A DNA stretch of 64,000 nt. Source: Lingula anatina (Eukaryota; Brachiopoda; Lingulata; Lingulida; Lingulidae). Below, one piece after another: positions 36,882 to 61,100 of the stretch. The stretch is taken from assembly GCF_001039355.2 (NCBI RefSeq), contig NW_019774047.1, forward strand, positions 281,161 through 345,160, in the 5' to 3' direction. A model generated the notes under the pieces. It was given only the letters and a program-made list of their open reading frames with translations. It was not told where the DNA came from and made no database searches. The translations under genes were made by a program, and so were the position numbers. Every line of letters starts with the position of its first letter. The first letter of the stretch is position 1.

Positions 36882-38268
36882 ACATACATTAAAAAAAAAA
36901 AAACATGCGTTCAAAATGACCATAAACTGATATTTACACAAATCTTGATTATTCAGTTATATAATGTTGTTATTCTTAGACATAATTCTTATGCCATCAA
37001 TGAGTGTTGACTGTGTTCAGATGAATAAATACATTAACATATTAACAAATTCTCTTTAATTACAGTTAATTACACCTTGATGTTCATGTGTTTTTCTTAA
37101 CTCAGTGCATGCTTAGCGAAGCTCTATTTGATTTACAATAGTAAGTGTTAATGTCACTTAGAAAGGTAACAATAATGAGACCAAATCATGTTATCCCTTA
37201 AATTTAAAGAACAACACAGAAAAAAATAATTGCACCTTACTGAACTTTAAATCATTTTAAATATAGAAATAGATCATTTTTCAACATTTGGTCTTATTAT
37301 ACATTCGAGTTCAAAATACCCCAAACTTTTGATCAGATGCCTGATGCTTCCACATTTTCAAAATCTTATTGTCAATATGTGCACATATCAGACAAGCCGG
37401 CAAATATGAAAATTTGAAAGTAAAATAACTGCCATGCATTGGCTACTGGGTGAGAATCCAAATTTTCATGAGATAAATAAACAACTGTTGTACCTATTGG
37501 TTTCCACATTTACTGACCTGTGTTAGACAGCTGCAAGTCACCTGTAATTTCTCAATAACGAAGTTGTTTTGTACATTTTGGCTTCTTTTTGATGATTTGA
37601 AAACCAATACTAACTGTTACTCAAGATTTTTAATTTCCCATGCAGCAGGATACCAGAAAAGTATAAAAAAATTTCTTGTGTACATGCCCAAAACCCCCTT
37701 CAAAAAATATATTGGGAAAAAATGACCAAGCATGCATTTTCCAGAGTTCTATGTTCTACAGAGACAAAAATATGATCATCTTTCTTGTTAAACATCCACA
37801 CTGTTAGAACATACATGCAGGTTTTTACAGCAAAAAGGAGATTAAAGAAGATAAGAACTACCCTTCCACCAAGCTTAAGCCACAGTGAGCCCTGTAAATT
37901 TGAATTCAGTTTCGCATGACAGCAAGACTTTCTGGTGTGGTATCTAAAATGTACTCGATTTTCAATTCTACTTTTGTTTCTTATCCATTAAAAACTTCAT
38001 ATTAATTAAACACAGAAATGTTTTAGTATCAACAGGAATCTTTTGTTCCACCCACTCTCTGTTTTAGCATCAACCTATGTGACACAGTGACCAACAAAAT
38101 CAACACCAGGTGATGGGAAAGTTTTGACACTCAAGACACTGTCAATAACTGGCAGTGACACTGTCAACCGATATCTCTTTTTGCTTTTCTGGGTCTATGG
38201 ATTACATGAATATTGATGGGCACAAATGCCAGTCTTTTTTTACTCTTCCTTCTTTCCTCTTTTCTTTT
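35002..38268. other. Intergenic between SLC46 gene 3 and the VPS4 distal exon
   Basis: Holds the 690-bp segment missing after gene 2 (35122-35815), a (TAAA)n run at about 36852-36880 and AT-rich DNA matching 27312-29652. No coding exon found on either strand before the minus-strand VPS4-type exon. Confidence 0.6.
35122..35815 (+). other. 690-bp segment present after gene 3, absent after gene 2
   Basis: After gene 2 the sequence runs 'aataatggtga' straight into 'attcaaacaataacag'; after gene 3 about 690 bp intervene. No inverted repeats bound it. Parts resemble the gene 1 3' flank: 'gttcccag...accatgcagcgcacagt' versus 'gttcccag...accatacagcgtgcagt' near 22297-22336, and 'gtgttgtttgttacctt' near 22890. 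It is therefore ancestral SLC46 3' flank, and the gene 2 copy carries the deletion. Confidence 0.7.
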
Positions 38269-38370
38269 CTATCCTTCTGAACCAAAATCATTTGTAAAAG
38301 CCTCTAGTTTCTTAAGGTCTTCTTCATTCACAGTTGGCTTTGAACGTGTGAGGGAATTAAGTGCATCACT
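38269..38370 (-). CDS. VPS4: Second (distal) VPS4 terminal exon
   Basis: On the minus strand an acceptor 'ctttctttcacccaccag' is followed by a 102-nt frame, [20 protein letters not shown] continuing [13 protein letters not shown] and ending TAG. This is the C-terminal exon of VPS4 (family ending SD.L.SL...KPTVN..DL.K...FT.DFG.EG). It has the same length and phase (0) as the terminal exon used in my VPS4 model at 40061-40162, and lies 1.7 kb further downstream of it. It resembles vertebrate VPS4 (KPTVNEHDL) more than the proximal exon does. It is either a mutually exclusive alternative last exon or a duplicated relic; the open frame, acceptor and stop are intact. Confidence 0.85.
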   Translation of the reverse strand, partial: SDALNSLTRSKPTVNEEDLKKLEAFTNDFGSEG

Positions 38371-40060
38371 CTGGTGGGTGAAAGAAAAAGTAAAAGGCCA
38401 TCTTGACAACAGTGACATGCAATATCATTTCAAGGCCTGGCTGCGACAAAACATTTAAACATGAAATGGTAAAGTGAGCAATTTCTTCCTATAGTTGCTG
38501 AAATGTGAAAGAATATGTTAATAAGACTGAATTATCTTAGTTTGTTTCTATAATTATATGGTCATCACAGCCATAGCTAAAGCAGATAATACAAATTTTG
38601 TCTGGAATACTTTCCAGATTTAATTTATTAATTAAATGGAGTGGTTTGGGCCTCCCCCTGTTGGAGGCTTGTTTTCGCATCACTTTTCAATCTAGGACTA
38701 GAGACTTGGTCATGCAAATTTTCAAAATTTTTCTTTATATTATATGCATCATTCACATATATCATGCATCAGTCACATTTATAACATTCTTCATAATATG
38801 TATATATACAAAACACAGGAAATTCTTCTAAAACCAAATTTTTCATCTACACCAAAGGTTCTTTGAATTTAGTAGCAAGCAAGAGAGAAGTTACGTACAT
38901 GGATTCTGGGTGGAAAAATGGCTGGAGGAGAAAGGGTTAGGAATAAAGTGTGCCAAAGTTCTCATTTTATGCCATGCAATATAAAGGAAGCAGGAAAACA
39001 GAAACATAAGCATGTTAAGTGCTCTACCTTTCTAAGAACAAGGCATTTCTCAAATGCATGAAGGTACAAAAGGAGAATAATTGGCACTACTCCACTGAAA
39101 TGAATTTTGTACTCGTTTTTGCTCCACTTTTTTCTTAGTGCCCATGGTGAGCTTCACAATTCTGTGCATTCAAAACACTATACATTCGCACATTCTGTAG
39201 ATAGTAATTCATGTGGTGCCTCATACCAAGAATTCTCCTCTTATGCCTACTGGTGTTAATTAAGTAAGTTAATCAAGTAAGCTTGAGCTCGTGTGCTAGT
39301 GAAGGGTGAACAGAAAAGTTACAGGATAGAAGGAGCATTTTGGAATTGTTTTTAAAAGAGACAACAAAATGCTTTTATGCACTCACGCAAAAGTCTAGGG
39401 AAAATTCTGCAGAAAATATCACCTTGAGAACAGTTGGTAATGTGTAAAGAGCAAGGCTTTATTAAGGGTTTGAAATTTATTATACAAGTTTGATCATTTT
39501 TCACTATATTTTGACTTGTGTAACGTGTCTGTACAGCAAATATCAATTTGAAAGTTGATTAACTGTTCATGATCAAATTATGGTTGTGTTATAAAAAAAA
39601 TAACAAAGCAAAACAAAAAATATGGTTATAAAACATAAAAAAATCCAGTTTTGGACAAATTCATCAGGATTCCAATTAATGAAAATACTAAAATAAAAAA
39701 ATTGCTGATGAAATTATCAGATAACAGCCATTGCAGCAGGAGTTCTTGTATCTTGAAATCACAATATCCTTAAAAGTCTCCAAATTACCAGAGTATGACT
39801 ATAGGGAAATTAAAATGTCAACTATTCACATGAAAACTGTTCAGAAATGTCATCAGGGTTTTCCACTTTAAATCCAAAATTTCCCAAACTTTGGAGTAAT
39901 GCTGGTAGAAAAACTTGCATCTTGTTTCTTCGAATCATAAACACAGACAAAAACCATTAAAACCTTTACAAAGGGATATACAATCATGATAAATATCAAA
40001 TTTTAACTATAAGTTTATCCGGAGAATCTTCATAATCATCCTCATTGGGGGATAAGGCAA
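38371..40060. other. DNA between the two VPS4 terminal exons
   Basis: AT-rich, no further exon recognised on either strand. The second VPS4 copy is homologous only from 39793 onward (47837 in that copy), so it does not include the distal exon. Confidence 0.6.
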
Positions 40061-45709
<5,649 letters not shown>

Positions 45710-46461
45710 TTAGACCAGCTTTGGTATTTTTATAAGTATTATTCGTCTACATCCAAACCGTACTGACTTCCCGAAAAGATGGCGGAAGTTGACAGTCGTC
45801 AGAGTCACGTGACTTTCAGGAAAACCCAAGAAAAATAATCATTTATTTGTATAACGTATTATAGTGGTACTTTAGAGTAGTAAAATATATAAAATAAATA
45901 TTTTGGTTTATTGTAAAGCTTTTATGCCAACAGATGCATCAACTGAGTACATTTTATTATTTATCAGATTATCTTGATAAGCGACACCTATTGACTAGTT
46001 TGCACACTGACTGCCGTCTGCTTGTGAAAGTAAAAGTCAAAATCTTTTGAACATCGTAACGTTTGTTGAAAACCATTTATTCGCTTCACAAGCGTACGCA
46101 ACGTTATTTTAGGTAAAATCAAACAATTTGTTACTTTGAACAGCAGAGATATTGGAAGTAAGAACATAACTTAATAAAATGAAATTCAAAGGCCTATACT
46201 TTCTAGGTTGTGGGAGGGGGGGGGGGGGATACTGCCATAATTTATTTTCACTTAACCTCTACAAGTACAATATACTGGTAAGTAAATTGAAAATAAAAGT
46301 TTAACGTTTTATACTTTATTTATCATAGTTTACAGACAATTCAAGTTTTTAACTTATTCATTTATTTTCAGCATAGAGCAAAGTAAATTATAACCAGTTA
46401 GCATCGACTGTGAAAATTTTAGACTACATCATTTAAGAACATCATATATCAAATAAGTAAA
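45710..46461. promoter_or_regulatory. Divergent VPS4 / C18orf63 promoter with YY1 and CLEAR words
   Basis: Start codons of VPS4 (-) and C18orf63 (+) are 752 bp apart, head to head. 67 bp upstream of the VPS4 ATG is AAGATGGCGG (45776-45785), the YY1 core typical of transcription start regions. 19 bp further is the perfect palindrome GTCACGTGAC (45804-45813), the word bound by TFEB/MITF/USF-type bHLH factors and used as the CLEAR element of lysosomal genes in vertebrates. Both words recur unchanged in the other two copies. VPS4 being an endosomal gene makes the CLEAR reading attractive; its use here is inference. Confidence 0.6.
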
Positions 46462-47798
46462 ATGCAGGCCAGGAACCAGCATGACGGTGGACCCTGGGAG
46501 TTGTACTTCTCTTGTCCTCCACAGATGAAGGAGTTGTGTGCTGTTACAGTGTGTGTGACACAGCAGGCTTCAGTCTGCAGACAGCTGCCACAGATTCTTA
46601 AATGCAGGTGAATATTGTATTGTCACTTAATTACAAATATATAAATAAATACATGATTAATAAAACTGGATAAATTACTTAGTACATTAAAGAATAAGTG
46701 GATATTATTGAGTGAATGAATGCATGTTTAAATAAATAAGTAAATAAATAAATAGATTGATGAATGAATGATCAGAAATGTAAGTTCTTCAATATTAAAC
46801 TTTTTATATTCTTTAAAAAGACTGGAACTAGTTTTAATTTTTCTTTGTATACTTATAGTATTGGTATTTTGATGTAAGAGAACAAGAATAAATTATAGTT
46901 GACCTGATTACTGACAAAGTATCTCATATAATCTTAAATATTTTTCAGGGAGCTGATATTCACAGAGCCAGATATTTTAGCCACTCCTGCATTGGGCTTC
47001 ATGTCTAGAGTACATATAATTATGCAGGTAAATTGACTATGTGCCTTTTTTGTTACTTGGACAAAAATAAGAATTTTTGAGGAAAAATTCTGAGCAGCGA
47101 GTTATTGTGGTGTACAATTTTTTATCAGCAATATTTGCACAACTTGGGCCCAGTATTCAAAATCCCCTAATTCTATCATGGATCCACCATAGCTCATAGT
47201 ACATATGGCAAAAAAACATTATGTTAATCATAATATGTTGTTTACCCTGTTTTCTTTTTAAAACAAGGCCTATAGATAAAGTTCATCTAATGGACAGGAC
47301 TTCTAAATCAGATTGTGTTTGTTGAGACAGATCATGTCACAGTTACAACCAGTAGCAGTCATTACAGGGCCAGGCACTGTGCTATTGCATTTCTTATCAC
47401 CAAATATGATTATATATACAAAGTGCTTGATCTCTGGCAGCTTAGCAATTAATCAAAATAACATTTCATTTCATATGTATATAAATGTTCTTGGTGACAG
47501 TTAACTTAGAGTAACAAGGGTTAATGTTTTCCATTATAGAAGTCTCTGTACCGAACTGGAAGACTGCAAACAAGATTTGAAAAGATGGGACTTGAGGTGG
47601 GTTCTTTCTGTTTTTATTTAATACAAATATTAATAAATTTATTTACACAATATTTATTATACTATCACCATTTTTCTCAATAATACCAGTAATGTTGTTG
47701 TAGACTGCATAAAATTACTACGAATCATTTATTTTGAAATTGAATGGCAGCTTGCTTCAACATTTTGTGATGACAGCAACTTGCAAGATATTATCCAG
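46462..47798 (+). pseudogene. C18orf63: C18orf63 exons 1-4, cut by contig join (copy A)
   Basis: Exons 46462-46607, 46949-47027, 47540-47596 and 47751-47798 encode the same N-terminus as the full model at 58134. The copy ends 32 bp after exon 4 at the n at 47831. The sequence 45618-47830 is almost letter-identical to 57290-59502, introns included. This looks like the overlap end of a contig and not a second gene. Confidence 0.85.
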
Positions 47799-47830
47799 GT
47801 GAACAGAACACTTAATATTTGCATGATCGT

Positions 47831-47831
47831 N
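47831..47831. other. Single-N contig join
   Basis: Left: C18orf63 intron 4. Right: sequence matching 39793, downstream of VPS4. The window jumps back by about 8 kb here. Confidence 0.85.
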
Positions 47832-48105
47832 AACAGCGTATGACTATAGGGAAATTAAAATGTCAACTATTCACATGAAAACTGTTCAGAAATGTCATCA
47901 GGGTTTTCCACTTTAAATCCAAAATTTCCCAAACTTTGGAGTAATGCTGGTAGAAAAACTTGCATCTTGTTTCTTCGAATCATAAACACAGACAAAAACC
48001 ATTAAAACCTTTACAAAGGGATATACAATCATGATCAATATCAAATTTTAACTATAAGTTTATCCGGAGAATCTTCATAATCATCCTCATTGGGGGATAA
48101 GGCAA

Positions 48106-55478
<7,373 letters not shown>

Positions 55479-56389
55479 TTAGACCAACTTTGGTATTTTT
55501 ATAAGTATTATTCGTCTACATCCAAACCGTACTGACTTCCCGAAAAGATGGCGGAAGTTGACAGTCGTCAGAGTCACGTGACTTTCAGGAAAAACCCAAG
55601 AAATATAATCATTTATTTGTATATCGTATTATAGTGGTACTTTAGAGTAGTAAAATATATAAAATAAATATTTTGGTTGATTGTAAAGCTTTTATGCCAA
55701 CAGATGCATCAACTGAGTACATTTTATGATTTATCAGATTATCTTGATAAGCGACACCCATTGACTAGTTTGCACACTGACTGCCGTCTGCTAGTGAAAG
55801 TAAAAGTCAAAATCTTTCATCGTAACGTTTGTTGAAAACCATTTATTCGCTTCACAAGCGCACGCAACGTTATTTTAGGTAAAACCAAACAATTTGTTAC
55901 TTTAAATTCAAAAATTGTATCACAGATATTCATCGCCAGGCATTCGCTTTTAATCTTTAGGTAGCCTCAATTATGACTCGAATACAACGAATTACAGACA
56001 TAGTTACAAGTGCTTGAAAATCTCATTGAAAAAATGGAGATCCGAGATTTGAACAGCAGAGATATTGGAAGTCAGAACATAACTTAATAAAATGAAATTC
56101 AAAGGCTTATACTTTCTAGGTTGGGGGGGGGGGGGATACTGCAATAGTTTTTTTTTTTTTTTTTTTTTTTGCACTTAACCTCTGCAAGTACAATATACTG
56201 GTAAGTAAATTGCAAATAAAAGTTTAACGCAAGTGTTTTATACTTTATTATCATAGTTTACAGACAATTCAAGTTTTTAACTTATTCATTTATTTTCAGC
56301 ATAGAGCAAAGTAAATTATAACCAGTTAGCATCGACTGTGAAAATTTTAGACTACATCATTTAAGAACATCATATATCAAATAAGTAAA
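55479..56389. promoter_or_regulatory. Divergent VPS4 / C18orf63 promoter, copy B
   Basis: Same arrangement as copy A. AAGATGGCGG at 55545-55554 and GTCACGTGAC at 55573-55582 are both unchanged. It is longer because of about 147 bp extra at 55904-56050 and poly-G/poly-T length changes around 56123-56172. Confidence 0.6.
55904..56050. other. 147-bp insertion in promoter copy B
   Basis: Copies A and C read 'gttactttgaacagcag' without interruption; copy B has about 147 bp between 'gttacttt' and 'gaacagcag'. No inverted repeats bound it. It may be an insertion in B or a deletion in A. Confidence 0.6.
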
Positions 56390-56541
56390 ATGCAGGCCAG
56401 GAACAAACATGACGTTGGACCCTGGGAGTTGTACTTCTCTTGTCCTCCACAGATGAAGGAGTTGTGTGCTGTTACAGTGTGTATGACACAGCAGGCTTCA
56501 GCCACAGTCTCCAGACAGCTGCCACAGATTCTTAAATGCAG
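56390..56541 (+). pseudogene. C18orf63: C18orf63 exon 1 only, copy B
   Basis: The first exon starts MQARNKHDVGPWELYFSCPP and is 6 nt longer than in the other copies, reading ASATVSRQL where they read ASVCRQL; the frame is kept and a good donor follows. A Tc1/mariner element starts 278 bp into intron 1, and the contig ends inside it at n 57289, so exons 2 onward are not present for this copy. Confidence 0.8.
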
Positions 56542-56819
56542 GTGAATATTGTATTGTCACTTAATGATGAATGTAAAAAATAAATACATAATTAATAAAA
56601 ATGGATAAATTATTTAGTACATTAAAGAATAAGTGGATATTATTTAGTGAATGAATGCATGTTTAAATAAATAAATAAATAGATTGATGAATGAATGATC
56701 AGAAATGTAAATTCTTCAATATTAAACTTTTTATATTCTTTAAAAAGACTGGAACTAGTTTTAATTTTGTATACTTATAGTACTGGTATTTTGATGTTAG
56801 AGAAAAACAATAAATTATA

Positions 56820-57288
56820 CACACACTGGACAAAAGAAGTGTCACCCCCTAACTCAGAGTAATAAAAGTAGGCAGATCTTGGTATTTATAATGCCTGGTC
56901 TACTTATAATGTGACTAATGAGTATAAAACCGCTAAACCATTGAATTGTATTGTTGGTCTTGTACATGTACAGCAAATGTTATTCCTGTCTTCCTCCAAT
57001 ATGGCAAGATACAGGCAATTATCTAACGGTTATAGGTGCAAGTTATTAACCTGAAGAGGCGGAATATAAGCAATGTCAGAATATTGATACAATTGAATTG
57101 TTCAGTCAGAACCGTGCAGAGGGTCTGGTCTCGGTATAGAAACACTGGATCAAGAGACAAATTGCCTCTGATGGGTCGTCCAAGAAAAAATACTGGACGT
57201 GAAGACCGACGACTGATTTCGATGTCCAGGTTGTCAAAGTTCGACACTGCTTGTCAGTTGACAACACAGTGGAACAATTTCACACATA
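56820..57288 (+). mobile_element. Tc1/mariner transposon fragment, 5' end with HTH domain
   Basis: Begins with the terminal repeat 'cacacactggacaaaagaag' directly after TA (56818-56819). Copy A of C18orf63 intron 1 shows the empty site ('aaattata' then 'gttgacc' at about 46899). From about 57001 an interrupted frame reads MARYRQLSNGYRCKLLT, stop, then in another frame RTVQRVWSRYRNTGSRDKLP and MGRPRKNTGREDRRLI: the paired-type helix-turn-helix and GRPR(K) AT-hook-like motif of Tc1 transposases. The frame is broken, and the catalytic DDE region is not present because the contig stops at 57289. It is inactive as seen. Confidence 0.85.
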
Positions 57289-57289
57289 N
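57289..57289. other. Single-N contig join
   Basis: Left: interior of a Tc1/mariner element. Right: sequence matching 45618, upstream of VPS4 exon 1. The third repeat of the promoter region starts here. Confidence 0.85.
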
Positions 57290-57357
57290 TTTACTCACAG
57301 GGGTAGATCAGCATAACAGCGATCGGTATCACATCAACCAATGAATATCTGACTTAC

Positions 57358-57381
57358 CTGTAAGCTCGTGGAGTTTGACAT
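57358..57381 (-). pseudogene. VPS4: Orphan VPS4 exon 1 (copy C)
   Basis: The 24-nt first coding exon MSNSTSLQ with its donor, identical to 45686-45709. No VPS4 exon 2 follows because the contig begins just beyond it at n 57289. An assembly overlap remnant. Confidence 0.85.
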
Positions 57382-58133
57382 TTAGACCAGCTTTGGTATT
57401 TTTATAAGTATTATTCGTCTACATCCAAACCGTACTGACTTCCCGAAAAGATGGCGGAAGTTGACAGTCGTCAGAGTCACGTGACTTTCAGGAAAACCCA
57501 AGAAAAATAATCATTTATTTGTATAACGTATTATAGTGGTACTTTAGAGTAGTAAAATATATAAAATAAATATTTTGGTTTATTGTAAAGCTTTTATGCC
57601 AACAGATGCATCAACTGAGTACATTTTATTATTTATCAGATTATCTTGATAAGCGACACCTATTGACTAGTTTGCACACTGACTGCCGTCTGCTTGTGAA
57701 AGTAAAAGTCAAAATCTTTTGAACATCGTAACGTTTGTTGAAAACCATTTATTCGCTTCACAAGCGTACGCAACGTTATTTTAGGTAAAATCAAACAATT
57801 TGTTACTTTGAACAGCAGAGATATTGGAAGTAAGAACATAACTTAATAAAATGAAATTCAAAGGCCTATACTTTCTAGGTTGTGGGAGGGGGGGGGGGGG
57901 ATACTGCCATAATTTATTTTCACTTAACCTCTACAAGTACAATATACTGGTAAGTAAATTGAAAATAAAAGTTTAACGTTTTATACTTTATTTATCATAG
58001 TTTACAGACAATTCAAGTTTTTAACTTATTCATTTATTTTCAGCATAGAGCAAAGTAAATTATAACCAGTTAGCATCGACTGTGAAAATTTTAGACTACA
58101 TCATTTAAGAACATCATATATCAAATAAGTAAA
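57382..58133. promoter_or_regulatory. Divergent promoter, copy C, upstream of full C18orf63
   Basis: Near-identical to 45710-46461: AAGATGGCGG at 57448-57457, GTCACGTGAC at 57476-57485, and the poly-G run before 'atactgccataattt' at about 57900. Confidence 0.6.
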
Positions 58134-61100
58134 ATGCAGGCCAGGAACCAGCATGACGGTGGACCCTGGGAGTTGTACTTCTCTTGTCCTCCACAGATGA
58201 AGGAGTTGTGTGCTGTTACAGTGTGTGTGACACAGCAGGCTTCAGTCTGCAGACAGCTGCCACAGATTCTTAAATGCAGGTGAATATTGTATTGTCACTT
58301 AATTACAAATATATAAATAAATACATGATTAATAAAACTGGATAAATTACTTAGTACATTAAAGAATAAGTGGATATTATTGAGTGAATGAATGCATGTT
58401 TAAATAAATAAGTAAATAAATAAATAGATTGATGAATGAATGATCAGAAATGTAAGTTCTTCAATATTAAACTTTTTATATTCTTTAAAAAGACTGGAAC
58501 TAGTTTTAATTTTTCTTTGTATACTTATAGTATTGGTATTTTGATGTAAGAGAACAAGAATAAATTATAGTTGACCTGATTACTGACAAAGTATCTCATA
58601 TAATCTTAAATATTTTTCAGGGAGCTGATATTCACAGAGCCAGATATTTTAGCCACTCCTGCATTGGGCTTCATGTCTAGAGTACATATAATTATGCAGG
58701 TAAATTGACTATGTGCCTTTTTTGTTACTTGGACAAAAATAAGAATTTTTGAGGAAAAATTCTATGCAGCGAGTTATTGTGGTGTACAATTTTTTATCAG
58801 CAATATTTGCACAACTTGGGCCCAGTATTCAAAATCCCCTAATTCTATCATGGATCCACCATAGCTCATAGTACATATGGCAAAAAAACATTATGTTAAT
58901 CATAATATGTTGTTTACCCTGTTTTCTTTTTAAAACAAGGCCTATAGATAAAGTTCATCTAATGGACAGGACTTCTAAATCAGATTGTGTTTGTTGAGAC
59001 AGATCATGTCACAGTTACAACCAGTAGCAGTCATTACAGGGCCAGGCACTGTGCTATTGCATTTCTTATCACCAAATATGATTATATATACAAAGTGCTT
59101 GATCTCTGGCAGCTTAGCAATTAATCAAAATAACATTTCATTTCATATGTATATAAATGTTCTTGGTGACAGTTAACTTAGAGTAACAAGGGTTAATGTT
59201 TTCCATTATAGAAGTCTCTGTACCGAACTGGAAGACTGCAAACAAGATTTGAAAAGATGGGACTTGAGGTGGGTTCTTTCTGTTTTTATTTAATACAAAT
59301 ATTAATAAATTTATTTACACAATATTTATTATACTATCACCATTTTTCTCAATAATACCAGTAATGTTGTTGTAGACTGCATAAAATTACTACGAATCAT
59401 TTATTTTGAAATTGAATGGCAGCTTGCTTCAACATTTTGTGATGACAGCAACTTGCAAGATATTATCCAGGTGAACAGAACACTTAATATTTGCATGATC
59501 GTGCATTGATGTAGATGTACATGTATATTGACTATATACAGAAAGACATCTTAACAAAGTATTTTAATAAAAAAAATAAATAAATTAACAGACTTGATAA
59601 AATAAGTATTAGATATTGATTTTATTGAGTGAAAGTTTTTTAAGGTCACTTGATTTCTGTGAAAAAATGACAATTATTTTACAAATTTATTAACCAACAG
59701 GCAGGTCAGCCTCATCACGTGACCCCTGTTTTGTACAAGGAATGTCTGCAGTACACATTGCTTGCCAAGATAGCACCAAATTGGAATAAAGTGGGGGAAT
59801 GGCTTGTACAAGGTAAAGACTGATCTTAAAATTTAAAGAAGGAATTTTAAAATTTGTTTCATTTTAAAGCAGTTTATTATTTTGAATAGTTTGATGTTTT
59901 ATTGATATTGAGTATCTCTGTAATAATTTTCAAACTCACCAAAAATGGTTCTGTTAAAAGGGTGTATAGTACTTTGGAAAACTTTATTTATATATTTTCT
60001 GTACGTTTGAATATTTAGTTTCAAAAGGCTGGTTTAGAAAAATCCATCAACCTTATATCAGCATTTAAGTATTTTTGTATTTCATTTTCAGGGAGAGACT
60101 TTTTACAAATCTCCATCAATATGAATGCAGTAGGTAAGTAAATTAAAATATGATAACAATTTTTAAATTTTTAATTATGGTCAAGCGAATTATAACTTTT
60201 AAATTAAATGATATTTTAAAAAGTTCACTTAGATAAGTATGAAAATCACAGAAAAGTGTAAAATACTTTTGGAAAAGTAATCACTGTAATGAAACTATTT
60301 TTTCTGATACAGGTCTAGAAGTTAGTGTAAATGACAATGAAATGTATTTTATGATTCGCTCCACTGTTTTACGGATTCCTCCAATGAAGGTAAATTTGCA
60401 CCGATCATTCTTTAAACTATCAAGTCCACTTTCATCTGTTAAACAGGTTGAAATTTTGACCAGGTGAAACAACTACATTTTTTGCATCTGAGTGAAATCT
60501 TAACAGGTGTATGACAATGTTTTAAATAACTTGACCACTTGATGATTTCTGCTTGTTTTATAAAATCTCTTACAGAACTCAAAATCATATTTTATTGAAT
60601 TGATGCACAATAAAAATATTCTTACAAATCTTCAAATCTATTTCAGTTGGAAGATCTGAACATAACACAGTCAGTATTGCTAGAACTTGTACAGAATCCT
60701 CACAGCAGAATAGATGAATATTCACTGGGAAATCAGTGGTTTTATGTTTTACCCAGGTGTAATATTATAACACTGATCTTTAACTATTGTCAGCATTGCT
60801 TGATTTTTTCAGAATTACAGTCAATTGTATTTAAATAAAAAACTACTTCACCTGTCCATTACCCTGTGTAAGCCTAATTTGACTTTGATATTTTGGATTT
60901 ATTGTTAATTATTATTAAAGAAATGTTTTTTATTCCTGTTCATGTTCCTATTGAGGTTGAAGTAATATGAATTTCAGTTTAGTTTCTGTAGCACATTTAA
61001 TGCCCACGTTCTCTGGGACTCCATTTCAATTCAGCATGAAGAAAGGCAAACTTGTTGCTGTTACCTGCAGTCTCCCCACAGACGGTGTCTTCAGAAGTTA

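Larger units (their letters stand above)
29654..38152 (+). repeat. 8.5-kb near-identical repeat of 21847-29652
   Basis: Includes the end of SLC46 gene 1, the intergenic DNA, a complete SLC46 gene and its 3' flank, all in the same order as 21847-29652. The two copies differ by scattered substitutions, microsatellite lengths, and one 690-bp indel (35122-35815). It begins exactly after the n. Best read as the alternative haplotype; a recent true tandem duplication is the competing explanation. Confidence 0.75.
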
